Shown here: positions 55,611 to 64,000 of the stretch, one piece after another
Position numbering within the stretch: position 1 is the first letter of the stretch
Layout: each line of letters begins with the position of its first letter
Assembly (NCBI RefSeq): GCF_963259705.1
Contig: NC_081848.1
Span: 53,653,408-53,717,407, forward strand
DNA length: 64,000 nt
Origin: Myotis daubentonii
Lineage: Eukaryota > Chordata > Mammalia > Chiroptera > Vespertilionidae
Direction of reading: 5' to 3'
Made by a program: the position numbers and the translations under genes
Notes under the pieces: generated by a model
Told to the model about the DNA's origin: nothing
The model's input: the letters and a program-made list of their open reading frames with translations, nothing else
Databases searched by the model: none

Positions 55611-56599
55611 CTTCACTTAAGGCTAGGCAGAAGAATGTTCTAGAAAACCTCAGACTTGGCCATTTTTCCATTTTCTCAGCCTCCCTATGACTTGGGAATG
55701 TTACTCCTTATGTTTCTTGGATCCCCAGCCCTGTTCTTGCCTCATCACCACCTATTCCCTCCAACCTCCTGTGAATAACTTGGTGAGCCACCTTTGAGCA
55801 TTACTCTAAGGTTAGTGAAAGATGATGGAGAAATGAGACTTTGAAACACCGAACTAATAATAATAAAAATTTGGGCATGGATATCAGGTTGTTCTTTCTT
55901 CTCCTCCATTAACCCATGTTTCTGAAGCTATTTCGGTCTGAAATGGCTCTGTCTTGGGAAGCACTGACAAGAATCAGGCAAGGCTGAGGCTTATCCTGTA
56001 AGTGTCACTGGAACTCCCACTCGGTGACCTGGGTCTGCCCCATCCTAAACTGGGCACATGGTTCAGCTTGCTAGGTTTGTGCTCAAGTCTCTGTGGCTCA
56101 GGTATCAACCATGATCCCTCCCTAGTTCATCTATTATTCATAATTTGCTTGCTATGTATGGCCTATGGGAGAGAAACAAATGAAAAAAAAATGTGGTTCT
56201 TTCCCTTGAAGGCTCACAGTCCAATGGAGGAAGCAGGCACCTCAGCAGATGACTGCAATGCCAGGAGCCGGGCATGGGGACAGAAGGGATGGTGGGAGGT
56301 GTCAGAGTTAGCATATTCTTCAACTAAATCTTCAAGTAGAGGTCAACGCAGTTGTTCTGTGAAGAGGCAGGTAGTAAATTGTTTAGGCTTTGGGGCTGTA
56401 CAGTTTCTGTCACAACTGCTCAACTTTGCCATTGTAACAGGAAAGCAGACACAGATAATAATAAACAATGGGTGTGGCTGTGCTCCAATAATAAAACTAT
56501 GTTTATGAAAGCAAGTAAGATTTGGCAACAAAAAAAGAAAAGAAAACAAGATGGATTTGGCCTGTAGGTCATGGTTTGAGGACTTTTATATTAAAGGGT
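55611..56599. other. Intergenic, nothing firm
   Basis: No gene. A 168-codon open frame (56,002-56,508, +) has no family resemblance and spans a likely old-repeat piece around 56,130-56,330. Confidence 0.4.
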
Positions 56600-56850
56600 A
56601 ATAATAACAACAAATAGCTATATAATGTGTGCCAAACACAATGTACACATACACACTATACATGCACACACTATACTCATTTACTCCTCACAATAACCCT
56701 ATGATGGAGATATCACAGTCTCCTGTTTATAGTGAAGAAGTTGGAGATATTAACAGGTTAAAATTGCCCAGAGCAAAATGTCTGGTGAACTGGGATTCAA
56801 ACTCTAGGTTGGCCTTGGGGTTCACGCACTTAACAACTACTTTACATCAG
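56600..56850 (+). repeat. MIR
   Basis: 'taataacaacaaatagctat', 'cctcacaataaccctatgat', 'ttgcccagagcaaaatgtct' and 'aactgggattcaaactctag' follow MIR almost end to end; a CACA-rich insert occurs around 56,640-56,670. Confidence 0.7.
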
Positions 56851-57875
56851 GCAAGAATATGAGGGAGTGGGCATCCAGGCATAGGGAGCCCCAGAAGCAG
56901 AAGCCCAAAGGCAAGGGACTGTACAAAGAGTGCAGGGAGGGCTAAGCAGGAAGCAGAGAGTGTCAAGAAGTTAGGTAAGAAGGGCCAGATGGTGGGGGGC
57001 TTTGACTGCTATGCTGACAAGTGAGGGCTGTTAAACATACAAGGCAACACCAGCCCCCTGGGAAGAGGTAACACATTATTCTGAGATTTGACCCTTCTCC
57101 CTTGCATTCCTGCAGGCAATGCGTTGACTGCAGGGAGGCAGGCGTGAGTGCCAGGTTCCTGCGGAGGCCAGGAAAGGAGCAGGAAGGAGAGTCTTTTGGC
57201 CAATATCGGCCTTACTAAGGGCCAGCACTGTTTGGGGTAAAGCCTGACCCCAGGAGCTTTTGAACGGTAGGGGGGCGGTCTCAGCACAGTTTCCCTGGCC
57301 TCCCTCCGGGGTTGCCAACCTGTTTGCCTTGGCAGAGGCGGAGTAGCACAGTTAGCCCACAAGGCCGAAATTCCTCTGCCAGATGTGAAGTTTAATAGTC
57401 ATCAGAGCCCCATAGCTGGGGAGAGTTTATAAATTCCCATACTTATTACGTGCAAGGCATAAGACTGTTTATTGAGAACTTTTTTTTTTTTTTTAATTAA
57501 AGCTCCAGCTCAATCCCCACCCACGCCATTATTTTACTGAGTGAGTTATTTCTCTCTCCATCTTTTTAATGGGCCACAGTCACCCTGTTCTCTTGCCTCA
57601 GGTGCGGAGAGAGCTCTACTGGAAAGAAAAGTGTCCAGTTTGGAAGAGATCAGCAAGCTGCAGGCCAGGCTGGGCCAGTAATTGGCTGAGATGATACTGG
57701 AGGCTCAGCTAACAGTCCCAAATTGGTCCCTAATCAAGTCCAACCTGAGAGCTGCTCACTTCCCAGGGCTGCCAATTCTAGCAGAGAGCGCGCTGTTGGG
57801 CAGGATTCCGGGCTGCCTGTGCACATGGCTCTACAATAGCTAAGGGCAGGAGCACAAACCCTCTTCAGAATCCAT
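56851..57875. other. Unique intergenic sequence
   Basis: No gene seen. 57,480-57,496 is a poly(T) run. The 57,510-57,870 part has low repeat content and might be conserved regulatory DNA; not demonstrated. Confidence 0.35.
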
Positions 57876-57883
57876 TAGATTTA

Positions 57884-58100
57884 CAGTGGTTCTCAACCTT
57901 CTGGCCCTTTAAATACAGTTCCTCATGTTGTGGTGACCCCCAACCATAAAATTATTTCCGTTGCTACTTCATAACTGTAATGTTGCTACTGTTATGAATC
58001 GTCATGTAAATATCTGATATGCAGGATGGTCTTAGGCGACCCCTGTGAAAGGGTCGTTTGACTGCCAAAGGGGTCGCGACCCACAGGTTGAGAACCGCTG
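57884..58100 (+). mobile_element. SPIN non-autonomous hAT element (short, deleted form)
   Basis: Ends CAGTGGTTCTCAACCTTCTG and GGTTGAGAACCGCTG. Flanks cattagat (57,873-57,880) and cattagaa (58,101-58,108) are a near-perfect 8-bp duplication, with three extra bases (tta) before the element. It shares the internal deletion with the copy at 3450. Confidence 0.92.
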
Positions 58101-58254
58101 CATTAGAACATGTCGATTTCACTCGTCTCTTGGTTTACTGGTGCCAAGGCCTCTGCCTAGCTTTGGGGAACTCCCCTTGCCCTTCATGTGCATCAGGGGA
58201 CTCTCCACACATGTGGACCCCAGGATGGCTCCGTGTGTTGGACCAGAAGGCATT

Positions 58255-58440
58255 ATAACTCCCCATTTTGCCAATGAAGGAAAATCCCCATTGCACAGAT
58301 GCGAAGGGACTCTCTGTTTGGGGGATCAAAACAAACAAACCCCAAAACTCATAGAAGTCAAGCAACCTGCCCAAGATCCCACAGCAGCTGGTTCTGTGTG
58401 GAGCTGAGACTAGATGTTAAGGCTCCTGACCCCTGACCTG
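58255..58440 (+). repeat. MIR
   Basis: 'cccattttgccaatgaagga', 'agaagtcaagcaacctgccc' then 'aagatcccacagcagctggt' follow MIR. Confidence 0.55.
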
Positions 58441-58700
58441 GGCTCTTTGTCTTTGGTGCCTTTCCTCCATGAGAGCAGGCCGGCTGGTGGATTTCTGGGC
58501 CGGTGGACTCTGGTTAAATAGGCCTGGGGCCTGACTTACCTCAGGGGCTGGAGGTGGGAGTAGAGAGATGTGTTACTGGGACAGGCAGTGCCTGTGGGGA
58601 GGGAATGACATCAGAGGTCAGGCATATGGGTATATATAGGAGTAGAGAGGTGGGCATCATTGCCAGGCAACTAATTCCACATTGTTCCAGTCACCTAGGT

Positions 58701-58929
58701 CAGTGATGGCGAACCTTTTGAGCTCGGCAAGTCAGCATTTTGAAAAAACCCTAACTTAACTCTGGTGCCGTGTCACATATAGAAATTTTTTGTTATTTGC
58801 AACCATAGTAAAACAAAGACTTATATTTTTTATAGTTATTTAATATATTTAAATGCCATTTAACAAAGAAATATCAACCAAAAAAATGAGTTCGCCTCTG
58901 ACACGCGTGCCATAGGTTCGCCATCACTG
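58701..58929 (+). mobile_element. hAT MITE with CAGTGATGG ends
   Basis: Ends CAGTGATGGCGAACCTTTTG and GGTTCGCCATCACTG. Perfect 8-bp target duplications acctaggt lie at 58,693-58,700 and 58,930-58,937. 229 bp; the subterminal palindrome has one change here (TGACACGCGTGCCA). Confidence 0.9.
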
Positions 58930-58937
58930 ACCTAGGT

Positions 58938-59960
58938 GATGGTGGGCCGAAGAGGATCTGGATGATGCTAAGACTAGGTAGGATCCAGTCCTTCACTGTT
59001 TCCAGGGCTTGGGGGAAGGATTCCTCCTTTTTCTGCTGATGATCTTCCTCTAGTTATCTGGTCTACACTGTAGCACGAGGATGCCTCTTCCTTTTTCTTT
59101 ACCCCAGGAATGAATATCCTTGTAGATTCCCTCAAGTTGCCTCAGAGTCTGAGCCTTGGAGGACAGGGCCCAAGCAAAAGAAAATCAATGTTTATGTATT
59201 GATTTCCTGGTAAATGGGAGACTTGTACTGGGACTTTCCATTCATTAACTCATCTAATCTGAGTGGTAGGCTAGCAGCTCTGGCTCAGGTTGGTTTGCAA
59301 AAGCCAAGTGTGCACAACTTCCCAACTCAGCATCCATCTTTGACTTGGTAACGTGATATCAGCTGCAGTGAGAGTATTTACACCACAGGAACCAGCAAGC
59401 GCTACAAACCAGGGCTTTTTTTGTAGTTCAGAAAGCTGGTGGTTAAACGTTTACCAGCATACCAGCAGAAAACATATATGGCCTCTCCACCACAAAATAA
59501 CGAAAGTGTTGCTATTTTCTTTCACCTTATAGATGAAAAAATTGAGACTCAGTGAACATTAAGTAATTTGTTCAAGGGCACTCAACTAGCAATGGTAGAA
59601 TCCACATTTGAACCAGCACCAATCTGATCCCAAAGACTTTGCTCTTTTCATGCTACTCCATTTATGGTTCCAGTAATGTTTCAATTCCATGTATCAGAGA
59701 TTGGAATGCTGGTGGCCCAAGTCATGAGCACATGACACATACCCTTTTGACAGCATTTCTAAATGTTCCAAATACTTTCATATTCATTATATCACTTGAT
59801 CTTCACAACCATCTTGTGGTAACTAACATTAGTTCCACTCGAGGTTGAATATATTGATACCCACAGAGATTAAATAAATGTCCCATGGTCACACCTATAA
59901 GAGATAGTGCATTTCAGACTATAACCCTTGTTAACTAATGCTTGATTTAGACTTCTTTTT
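58938..59960. repeat. Dispersed repeat piece and two MIR fragments
   Basis: 59,355-59,412 ('gatatcagctgcagtgagag', 'tatttacaccacaggaac', 'caagcgctacaaac') is homologous to 16,548-16,605. MIR + at about 59,510-59,650 (cttatagatgaaaaaattga) and about 59,755-59,950 (cacttgatcttcacaaccat). Other parts are unassigned. Confidence 0.5.
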
Positions 59961-60175
59961 TTAAAAAGAAAATATTTTTATTGATTTCAGAGAGGAAGAG
60001 AGAGGGAGAGAGAGATAGAAATATCAATGATGAAAGACAATCATTGATCGGCTGCCTCTTGCATGCCCCACATTGGAGATCAAGCCCGCAACCCAGGTAT
60101 GTGCCCTGACTAGGAATTAACCATGACCACCTGGTTCATAGATCAATGCTCAAGCAATGAGCCACACCAGCTGAG
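59960..60175 (-). mobile_element. VES-type SINE, diverged
   Basis: The VES layout on minus with T-rich tail on +. Likely duplication ttctttttt at about 59,953 and 60,176. Head reads 'caatgagccacaccagctga' on +. Confidence 0.82.
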
Positions 60176-62750
60176 TTCTTTTTATCAGACAATGTGGCCT
60201 CTCACCTTAACAAAATAGATCCTAGCTAATAAAATACTTAATTGAAATAGGATTTTTATTTTCCCTCTGCTTTTTTTTTTAATGAAACATGGGGTATAAC
60301 ACAATAAAACAAACTCATATTTATTAGTATGAAAGAAAACATATATGCTAGGATCAGCCCTTATCTAAGTCAGCCAAGCCACTGTCTCTTTTGAGGTTCT
60401 AATCTCTGATATGGTGGGAGTGGGGGTAAAGTTAGGGGTGGCAAGAAGAGGGAGCCAGATGAGAGAACATTCAGGGATACTGGGATTCCCACCACTCCTA
60501 GTCCTGGATGGTGTTCAAAGAGATCTTTTCTGCAAGTAGCTCCTTCCTAGAAAGACTCTAAGTCACCTTGCTCTCTGCATGGGCCAGTACAGAAAACATA
60601 TCTGGATAGTGTCCCAAACTTTTCAACTACCATGGCTGAAACAGAAGGGTTTTGTTTTTAACTCTGAATAAAATGGGGAGGATTATTAAAGAAAAACCCA
60701 GGTGCCAGTGGTTCTGGTTAACTGAGGTTTATTGGTCTTTATCGAACCATGGCTGGGGGATGCAGAACAGGCAAACTAGGTGTCTGGGGGGTCCTGAGAA
60801 GAGCCTTGGGAGCAGAGTCAAAATATCCACCTGCAGCTCTGCCACAGGTCCTCTATGGGACCTTGGCCAGATCACTTTGGTTTCTCTCACCTCCAATTTC
60901 TGCTTTTATAAAAATGGTGAATAAAATGGGCTATATGTCTGTTTGAGAATGAAAGGAAATGGGATACCCAATGCAGAAGTGCATAGTGGGTATTCAATAA
61001 ATATATTCAATAAATGTTTTTCAAATGAATAAGCCATCCAATGGCTTGCTATTGAGGAGTTAACTCTTGATTGTTCTTTGTCAAAAATTCACTTAAAAGA
61101 GTTAAGCTTGATTCAGCAATCCAACGAACTGTCCTCTTTTTGCAAGCTTGTTTAGGGCATGAGGCTATTCTACTGCCACATGCCTGGTGGCATGGTGCCC
61201 AGCTGCTTTCTGTAGGCAATGGTGTGAAAAAGATTTTAATAGTCAGTCATGCCCTAGAGTGGGCAGAGCTTATAATTTTCCATGACTTACTATGCTCAGC
61301 CCCAATTACTCTTGATTGAATATATATATATTTTAAATCACCTCATTAATAGTGGTGCTTGTGATTTTGCCTTCTATTTCCAATAGAAATCTACCACTTT
61401 TCCATTCAATGGTTTCCTAGCCAAGTGGGAAAAAAGACAGCTGGGATAAAAAAGACCCACTGAAAATAGTTTATGGAGAATATGGGCAGGAAAATGTTTT
61501 CAAAACTAATGACAGTGACACAAAAGAGATACCCCGCAGGCCATTTTCTTTCTTTCTTCTTACTGGCTCACTATCACACCTATCCATCTTAGTCATTTTG
61601 GTAATCTTTTAGCCCATGAATTACTTTATCGGCGCAAAGTAGTGAGCCCAAGAGCTGGAGAGAAAAGGGATTAAGAGAGTTAATGGATATGAAGTGCTTA
61701 CAACTGTGCCCAACATGCAGAAATAATTTCATCAGTGCTCAGCCACAGGATCTTCACTTTGAATGTGAGTGGACAGGCCTTCTGCAAATTGAGCTGTTGG
61801 TACAGTTTGTCTTCTAAGCTTTCAGCTTGCTGTCTTTACATTTCCATATCTTCTACCTCTCCTCAACCTTATGCTGTTCCTTACATGCTCCCCACATCCT
61901 TCCCACAAAATCCAGCTTTCAGGAAAGGCTCTGATAGATTTATTCACAGTGAGGTCTCAAGGAAGAATATTGTTCTGGATGGTATCTGGATGGGGGTTGG
62001 GTGGAACCAAGGATTCGCTTTACAGAGCAATCCCATGGGAGTTTCATGCCCAGTTGTAGGAATTCACCTACGGTAATTACAATTTTTACTGTTCACTGCA
62101 GGTGGCCCCATGGGCTGGACATGCCTCATGTGACCAACAGGAAAGGAAATAACATAAAACAAGGTCAACCCCCAATGCACATTCCCCAGTGGCCTCAGCA
62201 CCTGATGAAACTATACATTCTTCTTCTAGGTCTCAGCCAAGTAAGATGTCTTCCTAGCGCTCATTGGATACCAATGGAGTCTCCCCAGTTTTCTGATAGA
62301 GCTTTAGAAACATACACATCTGGTACAATGCTCAACCAGGCTGTATTTCCTGGGCTTTCTGGATTCTGCATCAGCCTGGATGAACTACTCTTAGCAGGGC
62401 TTCATTATGCAGCAATCCCTATGTCATCAGTCCTCCAAATTAAATCAACCCCAAGAAACTAGCAGAGCAAATCTGTCTTCCCAATACCAGTCAGGCGTAG
62501 GCCTATACAATTTGCAGGCGCAGTGTCCGCCATCCCTATGTCAACCCCTGTGCCAGTGGGCTGAAAGCCACCAGCAAGCGGGGTCTGTAGTTACCCCTGT
62601 TGCCAGGGCTCAGTGTTGCCATGGATGCCCATCTGGGAGCTCTTGATGGGAAATTGGAAGTGAGCTGAGACCAGATTGGAGCTGAGAAAAACAGATCATG
62701 ACATCTGCAGAGTCTGGTTGTGAGGAGTGTGCCATACTGGGAAGGACGCA
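60176..62750. other. Intergenic; MIR and L2-type pieces, no gene
   Basis: About 60,815-60,960 resembles MIR reversed ('cttggccagatcactttggt'). About 60,980-61,035 ends like L2 ('gggtattcaataaatatatt'). 61,050-62,750 shows no recognised repeat or gene; a 153-codon open frame at 62,001-62,462 is unsupported. Confidence 0.45.
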
Positions 62751-62754
62751 GCTC

Positions 62755-62905
62755 TGCAGTCAAGAGAGCTGTGTTCAAATCTTGGCTGCTCTTAACCCGG
62801 GTAACTTGGACAAGTCTTTTCATCACTACACACTTCAGTGTTACTTATCTGTGACATGGGAATAGTTATTTCTGCCCTAATGACGCCCACAGTTGCTTTG
62901 GGCAT
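62755..62905 (-). repeat. MIR
   Basis: 'gtgttcaaatcttggctgct', 'aacttggacaagtcttttca' and 'ttatctgtgacatgggaata' follow MIR in reverse. Confidence 0.6.
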
Positions 62906-63199
62906 CCGATAAGATAGTGGCCTGATGCTAAGATTATGTGGGAGGCACCTCTTGGCCTTGAGCTTGAGTCTTCCAAAAGAAGGGTTGTAGACAATCAGCT
63001 GACATTATAGAGAAGAGCAGGGAGGGGATGCCCGGGGAGTGGGGCATCCGTGTCCAGAGAGAGTCTGTCCTGATAGCAGTTGAGATTTGCAAAGATGGAA
63101 CCCTTGGGCTGAGTATAAGACCAGATTGTGGAGAGGAAATTGACAAAAATTACAACTGACAGGTCACAGATTTAAACATTTATTGACTCCAGCTAACTA

Positions 63200-63390
63200 T
63201 GCATACTTATTCCAGTGCTACATACACTGACTTTGATCTCACACACACACTCTCTCAAGATGTCACAAATGCTTGGATGTTACACACACTCAGCCCGTTA
63301 CACAAACACACCCATGCAGATGTTACACATAATTTCTCAGATGTCACCTACACTCATTCAGATGTTACAGACACTCAATCACACACTTGA
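63200..63390 (+). repeat. Degenerate 21-bp minisatellite
   Basis: Consecutive 21-nt units aligned on ATGTTACA: ATGTTACACACACTCAGCCC(G), ATGTTACACATAATTTCTCA(G), ATGTCACCTACACTCATTCA(G), ATGTTACAGACACTCAATCA(C). One 22-nt and one shorter unit are interspersed. Confidence 0.75.
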
Positions 63391-63551
63391 TCTGTTTGGC
63401 TTCACACTGTCCCTGGTATTATTTGGTTACATGAGACGGAGCCCATTCAAACCAACTTAGGCAAAAAGAGAATTTATTGGGAAGATTAGCTGGATCACAG
63501 AACTCAGCCAGGTCTCCCAGGGTATCAGGAGCCAGGGTGTGACTTTCCCTC

Positions 63552-63576
63552 TTTTTTTTTTTTTTTTTTTTTTTTT
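63552..63576 (+). repeat. Poly(T) run
   Basis: About 25 T in a row. It may be the tail of a minus-strand retroposon, but no head or duplication was identified. Confidence 0.6.
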
Positions 63577-63789
63577 GCAGGAGAAGAGTGCAGCCTAGGC
63601 TCTGCTCTCCACCTCTCTCTGAGGGCAAGGTTCATTCTGTTTCTCCTCTGGCCAGTTTTATTTTCTCTGCTTGCATTCAAGTCATCACAGCCATCCCTAC
63701 ATATTAACCCAACTTTTATTTATTTTTTAAAATATCATGATACAGTTCATTTGTCTCTGTGCTGGAAGCTAAGCATGGGCCCCACCCAC

Positions 63790-64000
63790 CTTTAAAATTT
63801 TTAATGTAAACTTCATGTGTTTTTCTTCATAAGGCAAAACTGGAAAACATATAGAAAATAGGTTAAGAGAAAAATTACCTATTATTACACTCACCAATAA
63901 TGTCCAAGCAAATTTTACTTATTTCTTTTCTTATATTTGTTTCTGTGTGGTTATTCTTACAGTTATAGTGATATAAAATAGTATAATGTGTAAGTAACAC
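63790..64000 (-). mobile_element. Ancient L1 3' remnant (probable)
   Basis: AT-rich sequence with 'ggcaaaactggaaaacatat' and 'aattacctattattacactc' resembling the old L1 3' family at 50,720 and 52,430. It runs off the window. Confidence 0.35.

Noticed and set aside
56002..56508. 168-codon open frame on +
   Set aside because: No domain or family resemblance; partly over likely old repeat sequence.

Overview
The window is a stretch of a vesper-bat (Vespertilionidae) nuclear genome. The evidence is the transposon mix. Several non-autonomous Helitrons are present, with A/T-flanked TC...CTAG ends and the HeliBat-type terminal signature. VES tRNA-derived SINEs occur on both strands. SPIN elements (the horizontally transferred hAT family with ends CAGTGGTTCTCAACC / GGTTGAGAACCGCTG) are present, as are two other hAT MITE families with perfect 8-bp target duplications. 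Two nearly identical, essentially full-length LINE-1 copies complete the set. Active Helitron and hAT colonisation together with VES SINEs is characteristic of this bat family.

Region 1 (1-15,590) holds the 3' end of one protein-coding gene on the + strand, which I recognise as INSC (inscuteable spindle orientation adaptor). Four coding exons (3763-3829, 5953-6108, 8254-8330, 14960-15088) join in frame into the last 142 residues, ending in the class I PDZ ligand ESFV. AATAAA signals lie at 15524 and 15564. The introns carry Helitrons, hAT/SPIN MITEs, VES SINEs and old MIR/L2 fragments. An exon-like unit at 9811-9886 could give an alternative C-terminus.

Region 2 (15,583-24,100) begins the intergenic sequence downstream of INSC. 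The first item is an old MER5A-like element converted into a near-perfect 100-bp inverted repeat with an intact 8-bp target duplication. Then come microsatellites, MIRs, a possible decayed processed pseudogene (19.35-20.44 kb), an old LTR, and a Helitron carrying a 30-bp minisatellite.

Region 3 (24,100-41,475) is a transposon nest. L1 copy 1 (25,399-32,526, minus) sits in an old LTR-like repeat, which itself sits in a still older L1. L1 copy 2 (34,199-41,347, minus) sits inside a hAT MITE. The two L1s are almost identical, carry the same 8-A frameshift in the ORF2 endonuclease region, have different target duplications, and so are separate insertions from one source lineage.

Region 4 (41,475-64,000) is intergenic. 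It has a Helitron nested in a mariner MITE, VES SINEs, hAT and SPIN MITEs, MIR/L2 and ancient L1 remnants, and several unique stretches that could be conserved regulatory DNA. In other mammals the DNA distal to INSC is a gene-poor interval towards SOX6, which fits the absence of exons here. I saw no RNA genes, CRISPR arrays or prokaryotic features.

Repeat family names are from recognition by eye. Boundaries supported by target duplications are exact; those of MIR/L2/old L1 fragments are approximate.
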